Positions 45,263-54,970 are shown, counted from the stretch's first letter. The stretch is DNA of 64,000 bases from Paenibacillus thiaminolyticus (GCF_007066085.1 NZ_CP041405.1:6107501-6171500), one strand, 5' to 3'. The notes: generated by a model not told the origin, from the sequence alone. Numbers and translations: made by a program.

Positions 45263-46534
45263 ATGAAAAAAATAAAATGGTTGAGCGCGCTTCTCATTTT
45301 GGCGGTTATTGCGGCTGGCTGCGGAGGGTCCGGCAATGCGGGCGAGTCTTCCGCCGGTAACGGCAAGACCACCATTACGTTCCTTAACGGATTTACGGGC
45401 GGGGACGGAGGTTACATGAAAAAGATTACGGACGGCTTCAACAGCTCCCAAGATAAATATTTCATTAAAGAGATGCAGGAGAAAGATCATTATACCAAGT
45501 TCAAATCCGGCAATTATGATTTGGTTGTCATCCATGCCAATAATTTGCAAACGTACAAAATGGACGGCATGATTCAGGATATTACGCCGGCCATGGAGAA
45601 AGCGGGCTTGCAGGAAAGCGACTTCCATCCGGCCGCTGCGGACTTGGCGCGGCTGGAGGGCAACATGTACGGGTTGCCGCTCGATATCCACCCGCTTACG
45701 ATGTTCTACAACAAAGAGCTTGTCGCCGAAGCACCGCAAACCTACGCCGATTTGGAGGCGCTCAATGCGGAATTGCAGGCAAAGGATAAAAATTTATTTG
45801 CCGCGGGCGTTCCATCCAGCGGGATTGTCGAATTTTATATTATGACGATCGCCGCGCAGAACGGCATTCAGCTGCAGCAGGATAATTATTTGAACTTTAA
45901 TCAGCCTGCATTTGCCGACGCTCTCCTGACATTCCATGACATGATATGGAAGGACAAGCTCTCCCCGGCGGGACTTGGACTCGATGGAGAGTTCCAGGCC
46001 TTCATGAAGGAAGCGCAGGACGCGAATGCATCCGTGCAGACGGCGGTCGCGCTGACGGGGCCATGGTTCTACGGCGCGGCCAAAGATAAATTCGGCGACC
46101 AGTTGGGGATCGGCCCGGTCCCTCAATTGGGGGCAGAGCAAGCGGTCTATGGCAACGGTCATATTATCGCTGTGCCTGCTAGCGTCAAGGACGACAAGGT
46201 GCTCGAAGGAATTGCGGAATATTTGAAGTACATGTTCACGACGGAAAATTTAATCCATTGGGCGGATGCGGGACAAGCTCCGGCGCATGCGGCAACGATG
46301 AGCTACATCGAAGAGAATCAAGACAAATATCCGTTGTCCTATGCGAACCAGCAGCAATTCGAAACCTATGTCAAAGCTCCGCAAGTCTACCAATTCGGAG
46401 AACAGATGCGCTACATGAACGAAAAAGTATTCAGTAAAGTCGTGCTTACCGAAAATCTAAGCAAGGATGAACTCATGCAGGAACTGGAGACGGCAACGGA
46501 AAATGCGAAGCAAATCGCGGCCACGCAGCCATAA
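45263..46534 (+). CDS. ABC sugar transporter substrate-binding lipoprotein
   Basis: 423 residues. A lipoprotein signal (LLILAVIAAGC, Cys20) is followed by a family 1 extracellular sugar-binding protein: TITFLNGFTGGDGGYMKKI, YDLVVIHANN, YGLPLDIHPLTMFYNKEL, MTGPW-like ALTGPWFYG. It captures an oligosaccharide outside the membrane for the two permeases downstream. The GH2 and GH43 enzymes in the operon point to plant-cell-wall-type sugars. AAGGGGTGG precedes the ATG. Confidence 0.93.
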   Translation: MKKIKWLSALLILAVIAAGCGGSGNAGESSAGNGKTTITFLNGFTGGDGGYMKKITDGFNSSQDKYFIKEMQEKDHYTKFKSGNYDLVVIHANNLQTYKMDGMIQDITPAMEKAGLQESDFHPAAADLARLEGNMYGLPLDIHPLTMFYNKELVAEAPQTYADLEALNAELQAKDKNLFAAGVPSSGIVEFYIMTIAAQNGIQLQQDNYLNFNQPAFADALLTFHDMIWKDKLSPAGLGLDGEFQAFMKEAQDANASVQTAVALTGPWFYGAAKDKFGDQLGIGPVPQLGAEQAVYGNGHIIAVPASVKDDKVLEGIAEYLKYMFTTENLIHWADAGQAPAHAATMSYIEENQDKYPLSYANQQQFETYVKAPQVYQFGEQMRYMNEKVFSKVVLTENLSKDELMQELETATENAKQIAATQP

Positions 46535-46573
46535 GGGCAAGCTGTTCCCGGCGATATAAGGCAATGACGATGC

Positions 46574-46614
46574 GGCTCTGCTGCTCTCGCTCCGGAAGGA
46601 CGGGGGGCAGAGCC
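46574..46614 (+). terminator. Intercistronic hairpin between binding protein and permeases
   Basis: GGCTCTGC (46574-46581) pairs with GCAGAGCC (46607-46614); no T-tract. Such hairpins commonly stabilise the binding-protein message or reduce read-through to the permeases. Confidence 0.55.
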
Positions 46615-46643
46615 CTCACTATCGCAATGATAAGGAGGAACCT

Positions 46644-47534
46644 ATGAATTACTCCATGAAATCCAAACGATGGGCTCTCCTGTTTGTGCTGCCGTTCGTG
46701 GCATGCTTCATTCTGTTCTGGCTGGCTCCGCTCGTATACGGCATCTTCATCAGTCTGTTCAAATGGAATATCGCGAGCGGGAACAATGGGTTCGTCGGCC
46801 TGGACAACTACAAGGCGATTCTTACTTCAGGCACGATTTACAACAAGCTGTTCATCAATGGGCTGAAAAATACGTTCATCTTCGTCCTGCTCAGCGTTCC
46901 GCCATTGCTCTTGGTGAGCTTGGGGCTCGCTTTAATCATTAATTACTTGCCGAGCCGCTGGAAGACCGTTTATCGGACCGTGTTTTTCATGTCCTATTCT
47001 GTCTCGGTAACCGCCGTCTCCGCGATATTTTTGTGGCTGTTCAACGGCAACGGCGGATTCGTCAATAATGTGCTCATGTCGGCCGGCATGGACAAGCCGG
47101 TTGTGTGGCTCAACACGCAGCCGTACGCCTGGATCACGATTTTGATTACGACGATATGGTGGACGATCGGCTTCAACATGATGCTGTTCCTGAATGCGAT
47201 CGACGAGGTGGACGAGCAGCTTTACGAAGCGGCCGGCTTGGACGGGGCCGGGGCATTCAAAAAGTTCTGGTACGTCACGTTTCCCGAAATCCGCAATATT
47301 AGCATTTTTATTATGATTACGACGGTCATCGCTTCGTTCAACCTGTACGGGCAGACGAAGCTGATTACGGCAGGGGGTCCGGAGCAATCGACAAGCTCTC
47401 TCATTATGAATATACAGCAGACGGTATTCGATATGAACCAGCTTGGCATCGGCTCGGCGATGGCTATCCTGATGGGGTTGATTATGATGTGCGTAACCGG
47501 GGCGCAGTACTGGCTGTCCTATCGGAATCAATGA
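46644..47534 (+). CDS. ABC sugar permease, MalF/UgpA type
   Basis: 296 residues, six membrane helices starting LLFVLPFVACFILFWLAPLV. The ATPase-contact loop reads EQLYEAAGLDGAGAFKKFWYVTFP (EAA-x3-G motif). It forms the channel with the next protein. AAGGAGG lies 6 bases before the ATG. Confidence 0.95.
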   Translation: MNYSMKSKRWALLFVLPFVACFILFWLAPLVYGIFISLFKWNIASGNNGFVGLDNYKAILTSGTIYNKLFINGLKNTFIFVLLSVPPLLLVSLGLALIINYLPSRWKTVYRTVFFMSYSVSVTAVSAIFLWLFNGNGGFVNNVLMSAGMDKPVVWLNTQPYAWITILITTIWWTIGFNMMLFLNAIDEVDEQLYEAAGLDGAGAFKKFWYVTFPEIRNISIFIMITTVIASFNLYGQTKLITAGGPEQSTSSLIMNIQQTVFDMNQLGIGSAMAILMGLIMMCVTGAQYWLSYRNQ

Positions 47535-47550
47535 GCAAGGAGTGGGCATC

Positions 47551-48375
47551 GTGAGAAAAAAGGGGAAAATAATCAATTTTATCGCCGCTACCATATTAGG
47601 ACTGTTATTTTTGCTACCCATTCTGTGGATGATCTTCACTTCCTTCAAAACACTCGGGGAAGCGATGTCAAGCTCTGCCCTGCTTCCGAAGCAATGGACG
47701 GCAGAAAACTATGCCGGGATAATGAGCGATGCGCAAAATTCGCCGATGCTGCTGTGGATTTTGAATACCGCTATCGTCACGCTTGCGGGCACCTTGCTGG
47801 TCGTATTCGTCGATGTGCTGGCTGCCTATTCATTGGCACGATTGCAGTTCCCCGGCAAGAAATTGTTGTTGGCCGCAGTGGTCGGCGCATTGACGATTCC
47901 CGGAATCGTCACCCTGTTCCCGGCGTTCTACTTATTTAAATCGTTTCATTTGCTCGATACGTTCGTACCGCTCATTTTCCCTTATTCAGCCGGTACGATG
48001 GGCGTTTTTCTCGTCTATAATTTCTTGCTGTCCTTTCCTAAAGAGTTGGAAGAGGCTGCGTATCTAGATGGCGCTTCGCAATGGAAAATCTTAACTAGCG
48101 TTATTTTTCCGGCCATTCGCCCGGTTGTAACGACGTTGTCGGTCATTACCTTCCTGGGCATTTATAACGACTATTTATGGCCTTCGCTCGTGGTCAGCTC
48201 CACCGAGATGAAAACGATTACGGTCGGGATAGCGAGCTTGATCCAAGGCTCCAATTTCGTGAATCCGGCCAAGATGATGGCATCGACCGTCATCGCAACG
48301 CTGCCGGCGATCCTGATCTTCGTGTTCACCAATAAATATTTCGTCAAAGGCGTTACCAACTCAGGGATAAAATAA
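47551..48375 (+). CDS. ABC sugar permease, MalG/UgpE type
   Basis: 274 residues, six helices; EAA loop ELEEAAYLDGASQWKILTSVIFP. The GTG at 47551 is chosen because AAGGAG ends 9 bases before it; a GTG at 47542 lies on top of that site. Partner of the preceding permease. No ATP-binding subunit is encoded in the operon, so a shared MsmK-type ATPase elsewhere is expected. Confidence 0.94.
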   Translation: MRKKGKIINFIAATILGLLFLLPILWMIFTSFKTLGEAMSSSALLPKQWTAENYAGIMSDAQNSPMLLWILNTAIVTLAGTLLVVFVDVLAAYSLARLQFPGKKLLLAAVVGALTIPGIVTLFPAFYLFKSFHLLDTFVPLIFPYSAGTMGVFLVYNFLLSFPKELEEAAYLDGASQWKILTSVIFPAIRPVVTTLSVITFLGIYNDYLWPSLVVSSTEMKTITVGIASLIQGSNFVNPAKMMASTVIATLPAILIFVFTNKYFVKGVTNSGIK

Positions 48376-48397
48376 AGAAAATAGGAGTGGAGTCATC

Positions 48398-50197
48398 ATG
48401 GCATATAGAACCGAATATCCTAGACCGCAATTTGTACGAAAAGAATGGGAAAATCTGAACGGCACGTGGCAGTTCGCGTTCGATGATGAAAACGTCGGCA
48501 CCGCCCAGAAATGGTATACGAATGAGCAATTTTTTAACCGGAAGATCGAGGTTCCGTTTGCCTATCAGACCGAGTTGAGCGGCATTCACGATCCTTCGTT
48601 CCACGATGTCGTATGGTACCGCAGAGCTTTTACGGTCAACGAGGCCTGGCAGGGCAAGCGCGTTCTGCTGCATTTCGGAGCCGTCGACTATCGCGCCTGG
48701 GTATATGTTAACGGGCAATACGTAGGGATGCATGAGGGTGGCAGCGTTCCTTTTCACTTCGACATTACCGATGAATTGACCTGGGGAACGGAACAGGTGA
48801 CGGTTCGGGTCGAAGATCCGTCCGCCGACGAGACGATTCCCCGCGGCAAGCAGTACTGGCTGGAGCGCCCGGACGCGATCTGGTATACGCGCACGACGGG
48901 AATATGGCAGACCGTATGGCTTGAAGCGGTCCATTCGACAAGAATCGGAACGGTGAAATATCATCCGAACGTCGATGAGGGCGAGGTCACGCTGGAATGG
49001 GAAGTGGAGGGCGATTACCGGGGGAAAAGCGTCGATCTCCGGATCTCGTTCCAAGGCGAGCTAATCGCCGAAGATTGCATTTATCTGCAATCGGCTTATA
49101 CGAAGAGAGCGATCGATTTATTCAATCGTCATATTTTTCGAACGCCATTTCATCACATGGGCTGGACCTGGACACCCGACACGCCGAATCTGTTCGACGT
49201 TACCTTCGAATTGAAGCAAGGCGACGAAGTGCTCGATCGCGTGGAATCTTACTTTGGCATGAGAAAAGTTCATACCGAAAACGGTATGGTTTATTTGAAT
49301 AACAAGCCATATTACCAGAAGCTGGTGCTCGACCAAGGATATTGGCCGCAAGGATTATTGACGGCGCCGAGCGACGAGGATTTGAAGAAGGATATCGAGC
49401 TGGCGAAGCAAATGGGCTTCAATGGCTGCCGCAAGCATCAAAAGGTGGAGGATCCGCGCTTCTTGTATTGGGCGGATGTGTTGGGATTTCTCGTGTGGGG
49501 AGAATGCGCGGCGGCGGCTTACTTCAGCGAGAACGCCGTAGCCCGGTTAACCCGGGAATGGATCGACATCGTGGAGAGAGACTATAACCATCCTTCCATC
49601 ATCGCGTGGGTGCCGATCAATGAAAGCTGGGGAATTCCAATGGTCCAGAGCTGCGAACAGCAGCAGCATCACAGCTTGGGGATGTATCATTTGCTTCATT
49701 CTTTGGATACGACGCGGCTCGTCATTTCGAATGACGGGTGGGAGCAGACGACAACCGATATTTGTGCGATTCATAACTATTCACATGGCGGGCAGGAGGA
49801 ACCGGACAAATACGAGTATTATAAACAATCCCTTGCCACGAAAGAACAAGTTTTGCAGGCTCAGTCGGCCAAGCGCCGAATTTATGCGAACGGCTTTGCC
49901 CACCAAGGCGAACCGATCCTGTTGACCGAGTTCGGGGGAATTGCCTACAAGCTTGGCGCCGACGAGGGGTGGGGCTATACTTCCGTGAGCAATGAGCGGG
50001 ATTTCGTGGAGGATTACCGCAGAGTGATCGAGGCCGTCTACGCTTCCCGCGTAATCCATGGATTTTGTTATACGCAGCTGACGGACGTGGAGCAGGAGAT
50101 CAACGGATTATTGACCTATGATCGGAAGCCCAAGTGCGATGTGAACGACATCCGGCGAATCCATGAGTTGTGGAATCAAGAGATTGTCGAGCAATAA
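48398..50197 (+). CDS. Glycoside hydrolase family 2 enzyme
   Basis: 599 residues with the GH2 layout: jelly-roll sugar-binding domain (~1-170, LNGTWQFAFDDENVG, WYRRAF, HFGAVDYRAWVYVNGQYVG), immunoglobulin-like domain, then a TIM barrel. Acid/base Glu409 is in VPINESWG and nucleophile Glu511 in LLTEFGG. No signal peptide, so it hydrolyses imported oligosaccharides in the cytoplasm. Shorter than LacZ, closer to beta-glucuronidase or beta-galactosidase-like members; the precise glycoside is not readable. GGAGTGGAG precedes the ATG. Confidence 0.93.
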   Translation: MAYRTEYPRPQFVRKEWENLNGTWQFAFDDENVGTAQKWYTNEQFFNRKIEVPFAYQTELSGIHDPSFHDVVWYRRAFTVNEAWQGKRVLLHFGAVDYRAWVYVNGQYVGMHEGGSVPFHFDITDELTWGTEQVTVRVEDPSADETIPRGKQYWLERPDAIWYTRTTGIWQTVWLEAVHSTRIGTVKYHPNVDEGEVTLEWEVEGDYRGKSVDLRISFQGELIAEDCIYLQSAYTKRAIDLFNRHIFRTPFHHMGWTWTPDTPNLFDVTFELKQGDEVLDRVESYFGMRKVHTENGMVYLNNKPYYQKLVLDQGYWPQGLLTAPSDEDLKKDIELAKQMGFNGCRKHQKVEDPRFLYWADVLGFLVWGECAAAAYFSENAVARLTREWIDIVERDYNHPSIIAWVPINESWGIPMVQSCEQQQHHSLGMYHLLHSLDTTRLVISNDGWEQTTTDICAIHNYSHGGQEEPDKYEYYKQSLATKEQVLQAQSAKRRIYANGFAHQGEPILLTEFGGIAYKLGADEGWGYTSVSNERDFVEDYRRVIEAVYASRVIHGFCYTQLTDVEQEINGLLTYDRKPKCDVNDIRRIHELWNQEIVEQ

Positions 50198-50221
50198 GAG
50201 GGAAGGAGCTGATTCGAGACG

Positions 50222-51163
50222 ATGCAAACAGGATTTCGAACGATAAAAACGGTAACGACAGATCAGATTCATGTGCGCGACCCATTTGTATTTCCGAATA
50301 AGGAAGAGGGGAAATATTATTTGTTCGGCACGACGTTCGCCGATGGCTGCGGGGATATCGATCCTGTGTTTGAAGTCTATGAAAGCAGCGATTTGCGGCA
50401 ATGGACAGGCCCTTATATTGCGTTTCAACCGCCCAAAGGCTTCTGGGGAGTGCGCCATTATTGGGCTCCGGAAGTGTTCGAGGCAGACGGAAAATATTAT
50501 ATGTTCGCCACGTGCAAGGGCGGCATCGGCGAACACCGGGGGACCGGCATACTCGTGGCGGATCATCCTGCCGGACCGTACCGGCCGCATAGCGACGGCC
50601 CCGTGACGCCCCGCGATTGGGAATGCTTGGACGGAACCTACTACGAGGATGGAGAAGGACAGCGCTGGATCGTATTTTGTCACGAGTGGACCGAACTCTA
50701 TGAAGGCAACATTAAGGCGATTCGCCTCACAAAAGACTTAACCTCCTCTTACGGAGAAGCGGTAACGATTCTGAACGCGGCCGACATGGAATGGATTCGT
50801 CTGTTCGGCGATCCGCGCATCGAGAAGGAAGGCTAATTGACGGATGCGCCGTTCATGTATCGCGCCCGCAATGGAGAACTGATCATGCTGTGGTCCAGCT
50901 ACTCGGTTGCGGGTTATGGGGATGAAGGCTTTGGCGGGTATACGGTCGCAATAGCCCGCTCCGCAACTGGTTCCGTGGAAGGCCCGTGGAGTCATGACAA
51001 GCAGCTTCTGATGGATCGCAATGCCGGGCATTCGAGTCTTTTCCGGGACTTTAACAACCAATTATGGCTGTGCACGCACTACCCGGATACGCCGCACGGC
51101 AACGAGAGAGCCTTATTTGTTCAGGTCGAGGAGCTCGAGAACGGATTGAATATCGTTCGATAA
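50222..51163 (+). pseudogene. GH43-like glycosidase broken by an in-frame stop
   Basis: One continuous reading frame homologous to five-bladed-propeller GH43 enzymes (arabinosidase/xylosidase type). It is interrupted by TAA at 50834-50836, between RIEKEG and LTDAPFMYRARNG. The first part (204 codons) shows the base Asp20 in VRDPFVF, WAPEVFEADGKYYMFAT and LDGTYYEDGEG. The second part (108 codons) has MLWSSYS and GHSSLFRDFNNQLWL, typical of later blades. The frame is unchanged across the stop, so a single substitution (for example Tyr codon to TAA) explains it. There is no start or ribosome site for the second half. A sequencing error or read-through remains possible. Confidence 0.82.
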
Positions 51164-51287
51164 ACAACAACATCTCCGCCTCCACTCCGGCAGGCGCTGC
51201 CTAACTTTGTTGGTATAGGGCATAGCCAAGTCAAACGGGACGATATTTCCATATGATGGGGGTATCAAATGAAAGGAGGTCACCCGA

Positions 51288-51389
51288 ATGAGCGGAGTAG
51301 GCGGAATTGGGGGTCTCTGGACCTCGACAGGCGTCATCTTGGTTCTCTTTATCTTGCTTGTCATCGTTTCTTGCGCTTGTATCTTCTAA
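51288..51389 (+). CDS. YjcZ-type sporulation miniprotein, copy 2
   Basis: 33 residues, with GAAAGGAGG 8 bases upstream. Gly-rich start (MSGVGGIGG), the hydrophobic helix LWTSTGVILVLFILLVIVS shared exactly with copy 1 at 42402, and a CACIF end as in classic YjcZ/TIGR01732 proteins. Probably a small membrane protein made in sporulation. Confidence 0.9.
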   Translation: MSGVGGIGGLWTSTGVILVLFILLVIVSCACIF

Positions 51390-51438
51390 TTACATGGCCA
51401 TATCCTCCGAACGTGCTCATGGTTTCCTTTTGATATTG

Positions 51439-51463
51439 GCCCTGCTCATTCTGCAGGGCTATT
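51439..51463 (+). terminator. Hairpin after the second miniprotein
   Basis: GCCCTGC (51439-51445) with GCAGGGC (51453-51459), followed by TATTTCG. The remaining 51464-51606 holds no recognised feature. Confidence 0.6.
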
Positions 51464-51606
51464 TCGCTTGAATCCGATGTATACTGGATGTATCGGTCTT
51501 ACCCGGCGAAGGGGAACAGATAGCAGAGGAACAGCGAAGGATTTGTGCCGCTCCGCCGTTCGTTGCCCGTGCATTCAGTCCTATTCATTCTAAAGGAGTG
51601 ATACGA

Positions 51607-52002
51607 ATGAACACCAAAGAGTTAAGAGAAAAAATAGCCGCTTCCTGCCGGCAATATGACAGCTTGTATGGAAAGCTGGTCGCCCCGATTAATGACATGC
51701 TAATCGATATTGATGCGGACATTTCAGAGAAAACAGCCAATCAAATTATAGAAAACCTTAAATTGTTTCACGAAGGGGAAAAATACATAGCGGATTGCCA
51801 TCTGGACGAAAGCAATAATTTTATGGAGGACGGCATCGAACAACTCCACAAAGGAAACCTTGCTGACGGAGCGCTGCAGCTGTTTGGCGCGGGGTTGAAT
51901 TTCGCCAGCTTCGCGGCCAAGGCGGCTTCATCCAAAAATATTCATCCTCAACAGATGCTTAATGAACGCTTTCAACGAATAAAAAACGCATTGGACTCCT
52001 AA
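51607..52002 (+). CDS. Hypothetical helical protein
   Basis: 131 residues, almost entirely helical; one mildly hydrophobic Ala-rich stretch (DGALQLFGAGLNFASFAAKAA). No signal peptide. AAAGGAG 8 bases before the ATG at 51607 supports expression; an upstream GTG overlaps that site. I do not recognise the family, and neighbours give no clue. Confidence 0.75.
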   Translation: MNTKELREKIAASCRQYDSLYGKLVAPINDMLIDIDADISEKTANQIIENLKLFHEGEKYIADCHLDESNNFMEDGIEQLHKGNLADGALQLFGAGLNFASFAAKAASSKNIHPQQMLNERFQRIKNALDS

Positions 52003-52176
52003 TTGCACAGCACAACAAGCCTGTATCAGCGCAAGCCCCTGAGATGCTTTTGGGGCTAGACAGGCATAAGAAGGCTGCCATGGAGAAAAAGAAGATGTAG
52101 CCTGAAAACTTCGAAGCCAAGATGATTGGCTTCACCAAGCGTGAACCGCCGAAATCAGAGACCATGCGATTCCAAG

Positions 52177-52203
52177 AGCCTCGGGAGCGACCCGGGGCTT
52201 TTT
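52177..52203 (+). terminator. Rho-independent terminator in 52003-52428
   Basis: AGCCTCGGG (52177-52185) pairs with CCCGGGGCT (52191-52199, one G-T pair), followed by TTTT. The region between the two genes otherwise holds no convincing open frame; a weaker AGCCCC/GGGGCT hairpin lies near 52032-52055. Confidence 0.8.
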
Positions 52204-52428
52204 CATGTCTCGAAGCATATTTCAAGCGGAAATTGACATGCTATAGGTGACTAACCCCAAGAGAGTCCACAGCAACCTTGGAGAGTGAACCATAGCAGAC
52301 GGACGCCCGTAGACCCAACGCGCGGCCTCTGTTATGACCATCCGATCTCCTTTGTCTCCTCTCTTTTGGTGTACGCTCCATATGTTCATCCTAGTGACAG
52401 AAGAGATTCAATAGTGGAGGATTACATT

Positions 52429-53964
52429 ATGCACAAAAAATTAAACATTGCCTTGATTCTCCTGCTCTCCATCCTGCTGATCATGTCAGGATGCGGTAAC
52501 AGAGGCGCGAAACCGGAGCCGAATAAGGGCGCTGCACAAGAAGAAAAGGATAAAGGAAAAAAAGATGCTGCATCAGGTGCATCCATGGCGAAGTATACTC
52601 CACTTGAGGAGCTTAAAGACAGCTACGACATCGTGATCGTTGGCGCGGGCGGCGCAGGCATGAGTGCAGCACTTGAAGCCAAAGCAGCGGGCATGAACCC
52701 GGTCATCCTCGAGAAAATGCCGGTTGCAGGCGGCAATACAAGCAAATCGTCCTCGGGCATGAACGCTTCGGAAACGAAATTCCAAAAGGAGCAAGGCATT
52801 TCGGACAGTAATGATGTATTTTACGAAGAGACATTAAAAGGCGGGCATAACACCAACAATAAGGACTTGCTTCGCTTTTTCGTCGACAATTCAGCCGGTG
52901 CCATCGATTGGCTGGATTCCATCGGCATCACATTGAACAATATCACGATCACGGGCGGCATGAGCGAGAAACGCACCCATCGTCCCAAAGACGGCTCGGC
53001 TGTTGGCCAGTATCTCGTGACCGGTTTGCTGAAAAATGTACAGGAACAGGGCATTCCGATTTTTGTCAATGCCAATGTCAAAGAAATTACGAAGCAAGAC
53101 GGAAAAGCAAGTGGGGTTAAAGTTGCCTTCAGTCAGAATGGCGAGAAAACAATCGCTGCGAAATCCGTCGTCATCACGGCTGGCGGATTTGGCGCCAACA
53201 TGGATATCATCGCCCAGTTCCGGCCGGACCTGGAAGGATATGTGACGACGAATCAAAAAGGAAGCACTGGCGACGGCATTAAAATGATCGAAAAAATGGG
53301 AGGCACCACGGTCGATATGGCTTATATCCAGGTTCACCCGACGGTGCAGCAGGAAAACTCCTACCTCATCGGTGAAGTGGTACGGGGAGAGGGCGCAATT
53401 CTCGTATCCAGCAAAGGCAAGCGGTTTATCAACGAAATGGCTGCTCGTGACACGGTAACTGCGGCGATCAATAAGCTGCCGGAGAAAAACGCTTTCCTTG
53501 TGTTCGATTCCGGCGTCAGAAAGCGCGCCAAAGCGGTTGAACAATATGAAAAATTGGGATTTGTGAAGACCAAGGACACAATCAAGGCGTTAGCTGAAGA
53601 AATCGGCGTACCGGCGGATCAATTACAAAAGACCCTCGATACGTGGAACGGCGCTGTAAAAAATAAGAAAGACGCCGAGTTCGGGAGAAAGACGGGCATG
53701 GATCACGACCTGTCGGCTGCGCCGTACTACGCGATCAAAATCGGACCAGGAATTCACTACACGATGGGCGGCGTGGAAATCAACACGAACACGGAAGTCT
53801 TGGACAATAACGGAAAACCTATTCCAGGTCTTTTTGCCGCAGGTGAAGTTACCGGAGGTCTGCACGGCGAGAACCGAATCGGTGGTAATTCCGTTGCCGA
53901 AATCGTCATTTTCGGCCGTCAAGCCGGCATCAAATCGTCCGAATACGTGAAAACGCAAAAATAA
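52429..53964 (+). CDS. Lipoprotein flavocytochrome-c-type FAD reductase
   Basis: 511 residues. A lipobox (ILLIMSGC, Cys23) anchors it outside the membrane. The FAD domain starts at YDIVIVGAGGAGMSAALEAK; the fumarate-reductase-type active site shows QVHPTVQ, GEVVRGEGAILV and HGENRIGGNS. It belongs to the flavocytochrome c/urocanate reductase group, which reduces an enoate such as fumarate or urocanate. No haem motif or FMN_bind domain is attached, so the electron donor is unknown. The ATG at 52429 has GTGGAGG 8 bases upstream and begins the signal; the frame stays open 48 codons upstream without a site. Confidence 0.9.
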   Translation: MHKKLNIALILLLSILLIMSGCGNRGAKPEPNKGAAQEEKDKGKKDAASGASMAKYTPLEELKDSYDIVIVGAGGAGMSAALEAKAAGMNPVILEKMPVAGGNTSKSSSGMNASETKFQKEQGISDSNDVFYEETLKGGHNTNNKDLLRFFVDNSAGAIDWLDSIGITLNNITITGGMSEKRTHRPKDGSAVGQYLVTGLLKNVQEQGIPIFVNANVKEITKQDGKASGVKVAFSQNGEKTIAAKSVVITAGGFGANMDIIAQFRPDLEGYVTTNQKGSTGDGIKMIEKMGGTTVDMAYIQVHPTVQQENSYLIGEVVRGEGAILVSSKGKRFINEMAARDTVTAAINKLPEKNAFLVFDSGVRKRAKAVEQYEKLGFVKTKDTIKALAEEIGVPADQLQKTLDTWNGAVKNKKDAEFGRKTGMDHDLSAAPYYAIKIGPGIHYTMGGVEINTNTEVLDNNGKPIPGLFAAGEVTGGLHGENRIGGNSVAEIVIFGRQAGIKSSEYVKTQK

Positions 53965-54069
53965 GGGACAGATCTTCCACACCTGTGGCAGGATGCAACA
54001 GCAAATCGCAAAAAGAACGCAATCTGTCTAATGGCTATAAAAATCCTGTATACGGTTCATTTGGAAAGA

Positions 54070-54099
54070 GATAAGCCCCGGAGTGTTCCGGGGCTTATC
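54070..54099 (-). terminator. Terminator after the 54102 lipoprotein gene, possibly bidirectional
   Basis: GATAAGCCCCGGA (54070-54082) is complementary to 54087-54099 with a 4-base loop. It lies just past the minus-strand stop and about 105 bases after the convergent reductase gene. Confidence 0.8.
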
Positions 54100-54101
54100 G
54101 G

Positions 54102-54551
54102 TTACTTCAATGGTTCTGTTTTAAATTTGGCCCGCATTTCATCGTAACCCGTCTTGAGCTCTCCCTCGCCATCAGGAGTAAACCCGAAGGCGATTTTCCC
54201 TTCCATAACCAGCACGATAATTTCTTTTTCTTTCCCGTCAACGGTACCTCGTGCTAGTACGAGCGTTCCTTTCTTTCCTTCTTCTTCGTAATTGATAGAC
54301 TCCATAACTTTGGGATCTTTGTACATCTTGCTCTCGTCGGTCACATTATTTTGCCCTAAAGCAAATAGAGGCTTGATGTCAGGATGAACATTTTCTTCGA
54401 CAAACTTTGTCTTGGCATCTACATCGGTTCCATTCACGAACGTATTGATATAGTCGAGAACGAGCCCTTCATCTTTTGACTGTCCTCCGCCGCCCCCGCA
54501 GCCTACCAAGACCAACAAACACACCAGGAATATTGCGCTTAATTTCTTCAA
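54102..54551 (-). CDS. Small lipoprotein, unknown function
   Basis: 149 residues. Lipobox VLVGC, then GGGGGQ and a small alpha/beta domain with a repeated-strand pattern (GTLVLARGTVDGKEKEIIVLVMEGKIAFGF) resembling DUF4878/NTF2-like lipoproteins, a tentative match. The start is TTG with GGAGG 7 bases upstream. Confidence 0.85.
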   Translation of the reverse strand: MKKLSAIFLVCLLVLVGCGGGGGQSKDEGLVLDYINTFVNGTDVDAKTKFVEENVHPDIKPLFALGQNNVTDESKMYKDPKVMESINYEEEGKKGTLVLARGTVDGKEKEIIVLVMEGKIAFGFTPDGEGELKTGYDEMRAKFKTEPLK

Positions 54552-54626
54552 AATTCCCCCTCCTTCGATTTAATTATATGACCATATACTCATATATTCT
54601 ATACCTTAAATTAGACTAAATAATGA

Positions 54627-54656
54627 AAACCCCGGATTGCTCCGAGGTTTTTTGCA
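54627..54656 (+). terminator. Orphan hairpins in the 54552-54970 gap
   Basis: AACCCCGGA (54628-54636) with TCCGAGGTT and a run of T, plus GGGCG/CGCCC near 54686-54706 followed on the minus strand by AATTTATTTTTTC. No gene next to either was supported, so they may be relics. The rest of 54552-54970 shows nothing convincing. Confidence 0.5.
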
Positions 54657-54970
54657 ACAAGGGCTTTAATGAAAAAATAAATTGGGCGCCCCTTACGGGA
54701 CGCCCTCATGGGAGAGGAGAAACCGGACGAAGAGCTTATGGGGAAACGTAAGTCTTCTCCGCGGTTGTCTACGACATTCAATGATGTCGATACTTTAAGG
54801 ATTGCCAGCCGGGAGAAATATATACATTCTCCGGATAACTTTTTTTCTTTTGGCACGAAATCGGCGGCGCAGTGCGGATTTCATTTTTCAAAATTGGGAA
54901 ATGTATGTTACGATTAACGTCGAATATGCGGCGATGATCGCTGCATGGAAGTTGGCGGAAAGAAGAGAAG

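Noticed and set aside
52003..52428. Transposase remnant
   Set aside because: Translations in all frames have frequent stops, and the faint resemblance to an integrase tail (RVHSNLG) was too short to support.
54708..54917. 69-codon plus-strand frame and an overlapping minus-strand 81-codon frame
   Set aside because: Neither has a ribosome site, a recognisable family or a promoter; the region contains orphan hairpins.
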